64,000 nucleotides of DNA from Rhizodiscina lignyota (taxonomy: Eukaryota > Ascomycota > Dothideomycetes > Aulographales > Rhizodiscinaceae), in the NCBI GenBank assembly GCA_010015805.1, contig ML978136.1:655082-719081 (forward strand), read 5' to 3'. The position numbers and the translations under genes are program-made. How positions within the stretch are numbered: the first letter of the stretch is position 1; every line of letters starts with the position of its first letter. Positions 11,212 through 22,190 of this stretch are shown here, piece after piece. The notes under the pieces were generated by a model that saw only the letters and a list, made by a program, of their open reading frames with translations, had not been told where the DNA came from and ran no database searches.

Positions 11212-11845
11212 ATGACTATCGATTGGAAAACTGCAGAGGCGCTTGAACGATTCTTGGTGAGCTGGTGGATGATCGGTCCCAAAGTTCGTTGCTGTCCCAT
11301 GTGCTACACCCAGAGCACTTGACAAGATGCTGACATTAATGCAGCCGGACCTGAAAAAGCTGGCGGAAGCTTATGGGAACGGCGCAACCTATCATACCAT
11401 GGAAGGTTTTAGTCGCAAAATCAAGGCCAAAGTTGAGGCGCGCAAGAGAGAGATTGAGGAAGCACAATCCAGTGGCGGTCAGGCCAGCCCCGCTCCAGTT
11501 AAGAGGGCCAGGAAGAGCAAGACGACAGACGGTAAGTTCGAATGACCCGCCTCTTATGCAAGAAAGGTTGAGATGTCCGCAGGTGTCGTGTCTGGTCGTG
11601 TGGAGAAGACCAGTCCCAGCAAACGATCGCTTCAGCGGAGCGCGACTTTCGTCAAGACGGAATCGAGCCAGGCTTCAACCAATGGCGCCCTCCAGACACC
11701 TGCGCTGACTCCAGGGAGCACATCCGATGCTCTCGACATATCTTTTACGGATGATATGACCATGAGCTTCGAATTTGATGGCCATAATATGGCGAATCTG
11801 CTTGACGTCGGCCATGCCAACAGCTTCCATACAGAGAGCTTTTAA
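11212..11845 (+). CDS. Small Myb/SANT-like nuclear protein, cluster member E
   Basis: My model has three exons: 11212-11283, 11345-11531 and 11583-11845 (introns 61 and 51 nt), 173 residues. The domain is IDWKTAEALERFLVSWWMIG, then PDLKKLAEAYGNG, then MEGFSRKIKAKVEARK. The first intron separates helix 1 from helix 2 as in A-C. A weaker donor (gtgagc at 11257) would remove nine residues of helix 1, so I prefer gttcgt at 11284. The tail has basic VKRARKSK, a VKTE motif and a Thr/Pro-rich end, with DDMTMSFEFDG resembling the acidic Met/Phe stretches near the C-terminus of member F. The Trp of helix 2 is missing. I infer nuclear location. Confidence 0.7.
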
Positions 11846-12460
11846 GGGCCGAAAAGTTTAGAGATCTGGTAAAGAGTCGATTTAATTCTTCTATGAGACG
11901 GTTAATATACACTCCAGCCTCTGAAGAGTGTATAAACATTTGATGAATGGGGATTGGCCGCGATGACAAACATCGCGGCTGTGTCTAGATGGCGTGCCCT
12001 CTACAAGCAGAGGCATCAGACGACGGGACGATTTCGGTGTCTGGCGGCGTGTCGGCAATCAAGGAGGACTTTTGATGAGTGTATTCTGGGGTCCATAGCG
12101 TCAATGAACAAATGGTACTCTCTTTTCTTCTTTGTAATGATCTGACGGCGCCATGACACTTCCGGGTCGGCGTGGATCAGGGGTTTCAACGAGCTATCTC
12201 GCCCATCTCGTCGATTTCTGGCTTCCATGGGAGCCATCAAGATGGAAACGCCAGCAAAATGTTGAATTGATAGGAATCGTGTTTGTTGCGTGTTGCTCAA
12301 GGTATGACGAATAAATCTTTGAAATGTTTGCCTTAGGTGTCGACGGACTAGCAGTTTTGCCGAGTGCTCGAGGCGGCGGTCGCTCCTGACTCAAAGTGCG
12401 CAAATGCCAGGCGCCACTGGCGCTTGGCGTACCGAGCCTACTTTAACGACATGCCGGTCC
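11846..12460. other. Intergenic 3' of Myb-like gene E
   Basis: No coding or RNA signal recognised. The gene-free stretch continues into the repeat-bearing segment described next. Confidence 0.35.
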
Positions 12461-12465
12461 TTCGA

Positions 12466-12925
12466 CCTTCAATAACATCAGAAGTAATCGAAAATCATTC
12501 AGTATCATAACAAGACCCCCAGTTCATTGTATACAGTGCTCACAATGTCTCTTCAGTGTCCTATGTCGTAATACGTCTTGTTTCTTGTGCCCAGGTGCGG
12601 TCTACGTAAAACACCTCAGTGACCGCACACGCGCCAGCATAAACAATTGAAAATCTTCAATATAATCAGAAGATCATCAATTCGATGTGCAAGGTGCTTA
12701 CAATACCTCTTCAGTGTATTCTTCTCGTAATACAAATAGCGTTCGCGTTGTCATTCACGTCTGCTTGAACCTATTGATCAAAACTATTGAAAATCAATAT
12801 CACCCAGAGTTTCTCTATTTTATGAATAAGAAGCATGCTTACCACATCTCTTTAGTATTTATTCTGTGTCGACATGTGTCGTCTTCGCGCCACGTAGCCA
12901 ACGTAAGCCTATTGATGACCCATGC
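12466..12925. repeat. Three degenerate direct repeats of about 140-160 bp
   Basis: Units begin at about 12487, 12646 and 12786, each with AT(C/T)GAAAATC, followed about 45-65 nt later by a variant of GTGCTTACAATACCTCTTCAG and then CGTAATAC-like words. Spacing is 159 and 140 bp. The copies are strongly diverged, with no long open frame in common. Confidence 0.55.
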
Positions 12926-12961
12926 GTGAGAGTCTCCTGGTCCACCTGTTTCCATTCCGGG

Positions 12962-13125
12962 TACAGAAGGTACCCGTGTCGGGCTGCATGGTGCCAGTGA
13001 AAAGCCACACGCCTTCAACGAAGGTAGTGATTTGGGAAATAATGTCCAAGTCCAAACGTCCTAGACAAGGCAAGTAGCTGGCTTTTCATTAGCAAGCATA
13101 TAACCCGACGCGGGCACCCTCTGTA
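12962..13125. mobile_element. Non-autonomous foldback element (MITE) with TA target duplication
   Basis: Two inverted arms of about 46 bp (12962-13007 and 13079-13125) face each other across a 71-bp centre. Each outer end reads TA-CAG, so the element could be 12964-13123 (160 bp) inside a TA duplication, as for Tc1/mariner/pogo-type transposons. In the first 23 positions of the arms every difference is a transition (A/G or C/T). No transposase is present, so it would depend on an element elsewhere. Confidence 0.6.
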
Positions 13126-14172
13126 TTATGGTCGGCGCCTGTCTATACTAGAACTGCCTCTCTGTATCTGCCACAGGCTTCCGTAAACAGAGGATCACCT
13201 CTCTGCTCTCAGTGTGCGTGCTATGGAACAGATTCATGCGGTGCTGTAATCACTGTTTCCTGGATCTTGACTTTCTATTTCCCTAAAATTATCTGGGGAC
13301 ATGTTTCTCCCTAGAGAGATGGATAGATGTGTACTACTTACGGGCTCTCTAGCTTCAATCAGCGGCTGTACTTGCCTTCACAACCACCCAATCACCCATT
13401 CACCCATTCAGTCGTGTCGATCTCTTCACCAACGGTACCACTAGCCAACGCATCGAGAGTTGAAGCGTGACCTGGGTGCTAAAGACCTAACTCCCTCAAT
13501 AAACCCCTGCAACCTCGATGGTCGTCAATTCATCCAACAAGGGCCCTTCAATCTTAATTGCGGTGGCTGGTTGCCCGGGTTGCAGCGCACAACGCCAAGC
13601 CTAGTCGTTTCAAATAGGTCCCTCCGGATCTCTCCTCTCTTCCCTCCTACACTCTTGTCACCTCTTCTGCAATCTGCGCACAACAGCCAATTCACCGCGC
13701 CGGTTGCAATCACTTGCGTCGTCCTCTACAATCAATCTTCCGATCGATTGACTCTAGCCCCTGGGCTTCACAGTCGCGCACCGTGCTCGCACTGTGCAAG
13801 ATCAGACCACTTCCGAGAACGGCTGAACACTCGTACCTGCCAAGCTTTCAGATCAACCAGATTGCCTTTGCAAGGCACCACATCTGGCGGCGTTTGGCAG
13901 TAGCGAGCGAGTGACCAAGTTGGTGACAGAAACTGAAGTTCGTTGTTGCCTGGTAAGCCTTTTAACATTCATTTCATTCCTAGTGATGAACACCTCATTC
14001 AGTCAACTTCCAATCTCGAGACTTTATTCATCTCTTGGCCTTTTCTATCTGGCTCCTACTGCCGTCAATGGAATCGGATCTTACTGTGATCTAGAAACTC
14101 CCAGCTGTTTACGTTACTTCCAATACCTATCATTCGACATCTACCAAAATAAAATCTCAAGATCTCGACACA
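13126..14172. other. Upstream region of Myb-like gene F
   Basis: Pyrimidine-rich from about 13370 onward, with short CACCCATT repeats near 13390-13410. The open frame at 13460-13903 looks like compositional chance in this CT-rich DNA. The last part probably contains the gene F leader, possibly with a leader intron (gtaagc near 13951 to cctag near 13982). Confidence 0.35.
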
Positions 14173-15758
14173 ATGACCGGGCCCAAAATGAAGTGGACAG
14201 CGGATGCCGATCGCCTGGTAAGTGCAACACCACCTCTCATTGTTTCACAAACATGGCTGACTTTCATCCAGTTGCTCATCAGCATGATCGGTGCTCTCAA
14301 TATTCCCGTTACTGAAAATGCGCAAAAGATTGCCAACTTTTATCGTATGTAATCACATCATAGAAGAACATGTACAGCAGCTCACAATACACAGCGCCGA
14401 ACGATAATGGCGAGAAGCCCACTGCTAAGGCAATCACTGAGCGAGTTTACCGCATCAAGAAGCAGTTTCAGAAGCATGGCACCGCAGAACCCCGTCGTGG
14501 CGCTAGAGCAAACAATACTTACGTCAGAGTCGCTAGTTCCACTGCCACTACTCCGCGCAGGGCGCGTGCTCCCCGCCAGCCCAAGACCCCGAAGACGCCT
14601 CCGTCCAGCAGCAAGAAGCGCAAGGCAGCGGCTGCAGACTCCGATGATGACGACGAGTATGCTCCCAACGCCAAGTCCAAGGGCAAGGGATCCAATCTCT
14701 CCAAGGAAGCGGCTGCTCTTATGAAGGACAACCCTGCGTTCGCATTCTCTGGCCGTGCTTCGACTCCAAGTAAGAAGAGGGCCAAGAAGGAGGTTGACTA
14801 TGCTGAGGACATGAGGAAGGAGAATGAGGACGAGTCCGAGAACTTGTCATCTGATGAGGAGCAGATCCAGGTGGACGAAGGTGTCTATGAGGACGATTTT
14901 GGTGAGGTGATGGAAACAAATACCGTCCAGCCTATCGCCTTTACTCAGGCTTCCGGCACCAACAAGAACAATCACGGAATGCATCCTCCAATGATCAACA
15001 CCCAATTGGCGAACAGCAGCTTCGGTGCTAACTTCGCTGGATCTCACCCTGCCGCCAGCTTCCCGGTGAACCAGAATGGCTTCACGACTCCTGTTTCCAT
15101 GCCTTCCTCTATGGGCGCTCACGACAACTACTATGGCATGCCGCACACGCCGTACATGGGCCATGGCAGCAGCTTCCAGTACAATCCAACCAGCTACAGT
15201 ATGCCCACTACTCCTGCCCACGGCAACATGAACATGTCTTCCTTCATGACTGACAACAGCGGCGATGGCGACTTCTCGCGTGGCAACTTCGATGGCCACA
15301 ACAGTACCACAGCGAGTCCTACAGACTATTCCAATGCTCTCTACGGCTCTCCTGACGATGTCTTCGGCCCTGCTCTCACTCGTCCACGCTTCGGTACTAA
15401 CTTCAGCATGGGCGGTACTCCTTATGACAGCATCTTGAAGACTCCACCTAAGCCGAGTACTGTGCGCAGTAACACTCTCTACCAGGGTGACAGCTATCCC
15501 ATGACGCCGCACGCCAGTCCCTACACGACCTCGTTCGGCACTCAAGGCTCTCAGGAGACTCTCATGTCGTCCCTCAGCCCTGAAGACGACTTCAACATGA
15601 CTTTCTCCACCGACGAGATGGATCTCAAGCGTACTTTCCCCACCAACCAGATGGATGTGCAGTACAACGATTCCCGTGGCCGTCTTGAGTCGCCCTCTCC
15701 TGGCAAGGATATCTTGAATGAGTTCTTGCAAGACCGCAACCATGGTGCCATGCACTAA
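14173..15758 (+). CDS. Long-tailed Myb/SANT-like nuclear protein, cluster member F
   Basis: Three exons (14173-14217, 14272-14344, 14395-15758; introns 54 and 50 nt) give 493 residues. The domain is KMKWTADADRLLLISMIGALN (helix 1), VTENAQKIANFY (helix 2) and TAKAITERVYRIKKQFQKHG (helix 3). The first intron, after ADADRL, is at the same place as in member G (after AEADAK). After the domain come a basic region (PRRARAPRQPKTPK, SSKKRKAA), an acidic segment (EDESENLSSDEEQIQVDEG) and then some 280 residues rich in Asn, Ser, Gly, Met, Pro and Tyr with repeated YGMP/YSMP-like turns. This disordered region looks like a transcription-factor activation or prion-like domain. It is the only member with this extension. 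I infer a DNA-binding regulator. Confidence 0.8.
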
Positions 15759-15908
15759 GCAACTACTCAACTAGCGGATACTCGGCTAGCAATTCTACTG
15801 GCATACTCTCACCGGCATATTCTCACTGGCAACTACTCAACTGGCAACCACTCATCTTACAACCACCCAACTGGCAGCCACTCAACTGGCGACCATTCAA
15901 CTGGCACA
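15759..15908. repeat. 15-bp minisatellite directly after the gene F stop codon
   Basis: About ten units of roughly 15 bp, best copies reading CAACYACTCAACTGG, run from the stop codon onward. Units vary from 12 to 15 bp, the later ones being most regular. They would lie in the 3' UTR of gene F. Confidence 0.6.
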
Positions 15909-16773
15909 CTCGAGCTTCTTCAACAATGCTCACTTTCACGAAAGATTCCGTGGACTGCCCACAGAAACTTACACTCCAGCGATGCGACATCCCCGCCTTT
16001 CTTCTTTCAAATCATACGACGACCACGGGCACCTTCTTGTGCAACTATACGTGGGCTCGACTGTCCTGACAAGGCCGTTACAGCGCTTTCTTCAGGCGTC
16101 GATTGCTCTGTCCATAATCACTCGCTCCACTGACATATTAGGGCGTCCGTGATTTGGTCCTCTTCTGGTCAAACCGCGCTCTGTCCCTGATGGCGTATAA
16201 AGGGCTTGGGACACCGACACTCATTCACGGCTTTCCATTTCTTCTTTTCGTTTCCTATTTTCCGGGCGGCTGTCTCAAAACTCTTCTGTTCTCCGAATGG
16301 CGGACTGCGACGAAGATCATTCTGGGCGGCTGTCTCATCACGGTCTGGGTTCTCATGGACATGCTCTGGCGATGTTGCCAAGTATTCAACCCCTCTCGGG
16401 CTGGGCGTTTCGAGGCGGACTTTCAAAACTTTCGGGGCTTGGAAGGATTGTCAAGGGCGGTCTTCTCAGATGGGTACGGAAAAGGCATATCGGGAGCGGT
16501 AAAAGGTTTTCATAAAAAGGTTTCGTAACGGGAAAAAGCGAGGCGTTTCAATGGCATGTGGGATGTACAATAGGACCATTGAATCAACAAAAATCCTCCA
16601 CCAAATATCTTCGAATGGACTTCGTGCGTGAACGTGAGACATGATGATTGTTCTATTGCGCTTGAGTTTACATGTAGGCTGCAACACCAGCGCTTCCCAG
16701 ACATAAGCGCCATGCCCATCAGGATATCTTCCAAGAACCAAACGCCTCCAATGCAAGTATGATGACTGTCCTA
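15909..16773. other. Intergenic between gene F and Derlin, with short duplications
   Basis: Two copies of GGGCGGCTGTCTCA occur about 60 bp apart (near 16264 and 16324), within G/C-rich sequence with other partial echoes. No convincing gene is seen; overlapping frames on both strands look accidental. Confidence 0.35.
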
Positions 16774-17685
16774 CTACATGTGCTGAACTTCCACCGGCTG
16801 TGCGGGCGCTCCAGCATCTGCATTCGCGTTGTCTCCCGCGACAGCTTCGACTGGTACATGTGTGACCTGTGGTCTGCGCTCGAAGAGCCATAACCACCAG
16901 CCGGGAGGATCAAGAGGCCGGTGGTTATTGTAGAGGGAAGGGTAGACGTCGTTGAAGAAGTACCAGACTGGCGAACCACAATCAGCTTCAAGCAATTGTG
17001 AGTAGATGGGAGTGCGGAAAACATACCATGGCCCACCACCACGCCCGTAATCTCATCCTTCGGCACAGTTCCATGCATCACAAGATGAATAATCATCATA
17101 ACCCACGGCAGATACGGCGCCTTGAACACAAACAAGCCCAAGAAGCTCAGCGTGGTATCCGGGTTCTTCCTGCTCCAGATGTACACGAGCGTGCTGGACA
17201 GCGTCTGGCTGAGGAAGGCGATGGAGAAGAGCGGGGCGATGCACAGGATGGACACGCTGATGAAGAGCAGCATCCACGAGAAGCGGGCGGGTGAACGGCC
17301 GGACGACTCCTCGAGCAGGCGCGCGTAGCGCTGCATGAAGTAGACGTGGAAGAGGAGGTCGAGATTAAATGAGCCGAAGTAGCAGAAGGTGGTGAAGAGG
17401 CGCCAGAACTGTGAGAGAGCTTGTTAGTGCCTGCAGTTTGTTGTTTCCCCCTTCTGGAAGATGGAAAAACTGGAGAGGCATGCATACCTGCTTCTTGTGG
17501 AAGACCGCGCGATAGCTGTAGAAGAGCTGGAAGGGTGAGAGGATCTTCGAGTGGACAAGCAAGCTGATAGCGAGCGTTGCTGCTGTCCAGTACCGCGTAC
17601 ATGGCGGCGTCTCCATTATCCATTGCTCGAGCTGGTGCATGATATCACCATCGCCGCCGCCAGGGCCGCCGAGCATGGCTGCCAT
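16774..17685 (-). CDS. DER1: Derlin (Der1-like ER quality-control membrane protein)
   Basis: Three exons on minus (17685-17488, 17408-17027, 16967-16774; introns 79 and 59 nt) give 257 residues. Derlins are rhomboid pseudoproteases of the ER membrane that help move misfolded proteins to the cytosol for degradation. The family pattern is clear: N-terminal PPCTRYWTAATLAISLLVH (first helix), FQLFYSYRAVFHKKQFWRLFTTFCYFG carrying the Trp-Arg signature, LDLLFHVYFMQRYARLLEE, several further hydrophobic helices, and HVWYFFNDVYP before a polar cytosolic tail. Length is normal. The start was placed at the ATG that gives the usual short N-terminus. The CENP-A gene is divergent from it across about 580 bp. 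Confidence 0.9.
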
Positions 17686-18268
17686 ATTGTATCTTACTGA
17701 TTGCAGATTGAGGAGGGAGTGTCGATGCTGGAAGGAAGGTGACAATGGTGTAAGAAGCTGCTTCTAGCCTACAGTTATATGAATGTCATAAGGCTTGTTC
17801 AGTCATCATTCCGCGTGCTGAACAAAGCCACGGAAAAGGCCAGAGTTGCTTGATGAAGCTCGTGTGTCGTGCTTGACGTAGGGTCCCGCCTGCCGAAGAT
17901 GTTCCGGCGGACATTAGCGCAGGATATGGCGCACGGTGCACCGCTCCTGCCGCTGCTCGCGTGTAAACAATGTCCACCATTCCTTCCCTGGCGCCGCTGT
18001 CTCCTTCGTGATTCTTAAAGTTCTGCGCGTCCAAAACCCTCTCCCGGAATCACTCGAAAGCAGTGCGATTTACTTGCATCCAGCCTCGGCTTCCATTGGC
18101 TCTGGATCTTCTGGGATTGCGCACCTCAATACGCGTCTAATCATCCGCTGTCGAAGCATCGCGTCCATACATACTCGCTCAGCTTGATACACGCTTTTCA
18201 CCACAACAAAGCGCAATCTGGAAGCAATTGACCGCCTTTGAACCTTATCGCATTCATCCACTATCGTC
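17686..18268. promoter_or_regulatory. Divergent intergenic region of Derlin and CENP-A
   Basis: 583 bp between two outward-facing conserved genes, so it must contain both promoters. I recognise no specific binding site. Confidence 0.35.
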
Positions 18269-18836
18269 ATGGCTCCCAAACAGCGTCACACTGGCAGTAA
18301 GAAACCTCGCGCAGGCCCATCATCTGGAGGCGCATCGGCAAGACGAGTCGGCGGCAAGACAGCAGGCAAGACATCTAGAAAGACATTTCCTACTACGCCG
18401 ACGCGAGGGCGAAACAGCAATGTCTACCCCGGCGATCCAGTACCGCGAGGCCAGCGCACTCCAGGCAAACGACGATACAAACCCGGCACGCAGGCGTTGC
18501 GTGAGATCCGAAAGTATCAGCGCAGCACGGATCTGCTGCTGTTGAAGCTGCCGTTCGCGCGACTTGTATGTATCCTCTCCCCAATCAGTCGCAACACAAT
18601 CATTTTGATACATCACTTAGGTCAGAGAAGTAGCCATGAACATGGTCCCAACGGGTGAGATGCTGCGCTGGCAATCGCAGGCCATCCAAGCGCTACAAGA
18701 AGCGGCTGAAGCGTTCCTCGTGCATCTCTTCGAAGACACGAATCTCTGCGCCATCCACGCCAAGCGCGTTACCATCATGCAGAAGGACATTCAACTGGCG
18801 CGGCGCATCCGCGGCGCTTGGGGAGGATTGGGTTGA
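18269..18836 (+). CDS. CSE4: Centromeric histone H3 variant (CENP-A)
   Basis: Two exons (18269-18565, 18621-18836; intron 55 nt, phase 0) give 170 residues. CENP-A replaces histone H3 in centromeric nucleosomes and marks the site of kinetochore assembly. Residues 1-75 are a basic tail unlike canonical H3 (start [15 protein letters not shown]). The histone fold follows: [54 protein letters not shown] and [20 protein letters not shown]. Diagnostic features against H3 are the longer, different loop 1 with [23 protein letters not shown] in place of CEAYLVGLFED, and the RGAWGGLG end. The intron before VREV divides the histone fold. The model is complete. Confidence 0.95.
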
Positions 18837-19394
18837 TCTTGTTGTAGATGGGCGTTTGCTGTATTGTTAACAATGCATGATGCCGTCTCATCGCAAGGCG
18901 TTGGTGGGCTTCACGGGTCAAGCATTGTTCTGCATTGGGTGGCATTTTTTATTAGAAGGACGGAATTCGGTGAATACACCTTTCAGGCCAGTTCGGCTTG
19001 CTGTCGTGATAGTAAGAATAAGATGATAACTCTGACGGACAAGTCGAATGATGAGTGAGAATCTGAAGCGACGTTGGTCAGCTCTGCGACTAAGAGCTCC
19101 GCAAAATCGCTCGCGACTCTGCATTCGGCATTATGACTGCCTTGTCACATGGAAAGAACCAAGTACGGAGTAGTTCAGACACAATCCTCATGAAGAAGAT
19201 TAAAGAGTCGTTTAGAATCATGGCGAATGGTATTAATATCGAGGTTGGGTATCCCATAAGTCATTCTGATACTCCAAACATGCATCGATCAACAGTCCCC
19301 ACAGTCCCCTGCAGTCCAATCATTTCACATCGCCATCGTCACTTCGTACACTATCCTTCAAACTGCTGGACGCCATTCCATTCGTTATTTCTCC
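18837..19394. other. Intergenic between CENP-A and the histidine phosphatase
   Basis: Tail-to-tail gap between convergent genes. No repeat or gene recognised. Confidence 0.35.
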
Positions 19395-20914
19395 TTATGC
19401 CTTCACAGCTGCGCCAGTGCCAGCTCCATTCGGCACACCCGCACCCGCAAGCCTGCTCTTGCTAACCAGCCTGAGTCCACCGAGCAGCAGAATCAACGCT
19501 TCCACTCCCAGGATCACACCCAGCGTGACCATCGCGCCAATGACGCCGCCGACCGCAGTCGAGATGTGGCTTCCACCACCACTGCTGCTGCTGCCGCTAT
19601 CGCTGCTGGACGAGCCCGACGACGGCGCAAACGCAGCGCACGTACCGGTGAAGTTGCCGCACTTGGTGCACCACTCCTGCGTCGTGGTGACGGAAATGCC
19701 GCTCATGTTGCTCACAAAGTCGGGCCAGCTGACCGTCTCGCTCTTCTGGCCGAATAGTGGGAAGGCCGTGGGCTCGGTCTTGTTGTCGCTCGTGCCATTG
19801 TGGTACAGGAAGCGCACGTTGATCTGATCTTGGCTCGGCGCACCCTTGCTCACGTCCGCAGTCGTGACGAGCTCGAACACCATGCTGCTGGCGTAGTCGG
19901 GCACGCCGAAGAAGTTGGGGGATGCTTCAGTGAGGTTCGCGAGCCCGAAGAAGCTGAAGAAGGTGCCGTACGCGCCGAATTGGATGCCCAGCTTGTTGTT
20001 GTGCTTGGCGAAGGAGGTGATGCTGCTGTTGAGGTAGTCGAGGATCTCGCCAGCAAGCTGCATGCCTGCGATGGCACGCATGTCATCCGATGCATTGTAG
20101 GCGAGGCCGTACTCGTGTGAGTCAGCGAGGGTTCGTAGTTGGAAGAGGGTTGGAGTGTCGAGGAGATTGGAGGAGTTGATGGTGCGGTTATGGATTTCGG
20201 CAACGTTGATCAGGTCGAAGACTGACGGCGGAGTTAGTACTCGCAGGTTGAATTGGTATCATGAGATGACATACTGGTATAAGCATTCTTGAAGCTGGTT
20301 TGAGCAGCACTGAATGAGCCATTGACCACTGGATCAAGCCTGTCGTAAAAGCTCTGTGTAGATTTCAACAGGCTCTGGTACTGCGCAGAGTTGAAGTAGT
20401 TGTTGCTGCTCGTCTCCGCATTCGCGCAGCTCGAAGCATCCTGCAACCAGCCATTGTCCTCGCTTCCAGCGCCGCCATTGCTCACGATATTAATTGGAAT
20501 GATCTGGAATCCGCCCAATGGGGGCTCTACGCTGGTGCCGTTCCTCAGCGTCTGGGAGGCTGCGTTTCCGGCTGCTGGGTAGAGACCCTGCACAAAGCCT
20601 GCCGCGCTGCTCTGGAGGACATTGTCGACCGGCGCGGTGACTGCGAGTTGCGCAAGACGAACGACGTCTGTGTTCAGACCCGAGATCGGGTTCGTAGCAT
20701 CAGACGCGACATAGCGGCTGCGATAGTATTGCCCACGTTCGTACACCTCGCGGTAGCCAAGGTCGGTCAGATTGGCGGGAGGAGTGGCTTTAGCTGTGCG
20801 GTCGCCGTGACGATGGAAGATGTATACACCCAGTACCGTTTCTGATGACTGGGCGACGGTCGTGAGAGGCAGGGCGAGAAGGCTGGAGAGAAAAGCGGCG
20901 CTCTTGAAGCCCAT
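19395..20914 (-). CDS. Membrane-anchored histidine acid phosphatase family protein
   Basis: Two exons (20914-20275, 20221-19395; intron 53 nt) give 488 residues. Residues 1-22 are a signal peptide. The phosphohistidine motif is FHRHGDR with RHG at 35-37. A second conserved region, FAKHNNKLGIQFGAYGTF, occupies the place where classical members have a His-Asp pair, here His-Asn. A Ser/Gly-rich linker (SSSSDSGSSSSGGG) leads to a transmembrane helix (GGVIGAMVTLGVILGVEALI) and a short basic tail, so the enzyme domain should face outside or the vacuole lumen. Potential N-glycosylation sites are frequent. The family removes phosphate from monoesters or phytate. The missing acid makes activity uncertain. 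Confidence 0.8.
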
Positions 20915-22190
20915 GATGCCGATTAGACAATACTCAGACAAAATACAATTGTGATGGCTCAATTGCTCCAGAAACAATTGAGGTGCGCGTCTGAAGATGA
21001 AAGAGAGCAGTCACACTTATCTCCAGCACACTACTCCGCGGGGATGCAGGCCTTTTGTTCGGCGACCTTGAGAGCTTCTTACTCGTACGAGTGGGGTTCG
21101 CGCAGCGGGGCGCCTCTCCTCGCTCTAGCTTATCAACAACAGCGCCTTAGACGGGCAGGTCGGCGCGCTACTGCACGCTGTGGAAGCATTCCTCAGGGCC
21201 AGTCCCATGTGGTTGGAGGCGACATGCACTGGTCATCGCTATGCTCGCTTGGGCAGGAGAACGGGCGGTGCGGTTTGGCGGCCATCGTCAGATCTTGGTG
21301 CGGCATCGGAAGAGCCATCCTCATACGGAATGTGAACCAGCCAATGCGGAGGTGTCCGCCGGCGAGAACTGCTGATCGCGAAAGTGACAAAATGTTTTAC
21401 TTGAGACCTGCCCAGAGCGGCTCTAGATGATCTAATCTTGCACTGGGACAAGTGAGAGTGTCGCTGAAAATTTGACAACTATTTGATAGGACTAGTGAGG
21501 TTTTACGGCAAGCAGACTTACCCCAAGCAAAAGCAACGAGAGTGGAATGCTATCTAGAATGTAATTGGTGGCGGCGGATGAAACGATCGGGATCTACGAA
21601 AGCGCAACTCAGGACGATGAAATAGTTGAGCGCCACTCCATACGCCGCAACGTTTCAAGACAAGCATAGCTTGGTCTCGTGCAGGAATTGCGAGATCTCT
21701 AGAAGCTTGACACCGTTTGCGATTTGATGCCTGTGCAAGGCTTTAACAGCTATTCTTGGTATTGGCGACATCTTGAAGAAGTTGCGGTGCAATCTTTCAT
21801 CGTACTCGATTCGCTTCTGGTTTTCGTTAGTATTCACTTATTTGAAAGATAGAGTTGTAATTACGAGGCCTTCGGTCGAAGCAGCTGAAGCATTCCATGA
21901 AAAGTCATCAAGTGTTCATTGATCGTGAAAGCCGGCTATCTCCCTGTCATACTAAGCAACGTCGTGTGAGCGCATGACGCAGAGCTTGGTAAAAGCTAAC
22001 CGACAACATAAAAGAAAACCCTGTCCTCAGTGTGTGAAGTGGCCCTCAAAGGAAAGCCGTGAGAGATCCCATCGCCAATAACACGCCAGTGCAGCGCCGA
22101 GCATTTCCAAGCAGACCCTGATGTTCCTCAAGCATTTGACGCCATAACCACCCCAGAGTATGACATCCTTGAGAGCACGCCGATGCTTGT
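20915..22190. other. Intergenic upstream of the phosphatase
   Basis: 1.3 kb between the start of the minus-strand phosphatase gene and the 3' end of Myb-like gene G. A 60-codon minus-strand frame at 21655-21837 has reasonable composition but no domain. Nothing else is recognisable. Confidence 0.3.

Noticed and set aside
13460-13903. 147-codon open frame upstream of gene F
   Set aside because: Pyrimidine-rich DNA that keeps several frames open; no domain, and it lies where the gene F leader is expected.
6341-15758. Secondary-metabolite gene cluster
   Set aside because: No backbone synthase, transporter or tailoring enzyme is present; the clustered genes are small nuclear-type proteins.
14847-15770. 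307-codon open frame antisense to gene F
   Set aside because: Shadow of the low-complexity gene F exon; His/Val/Arg-rich composition and no domain.
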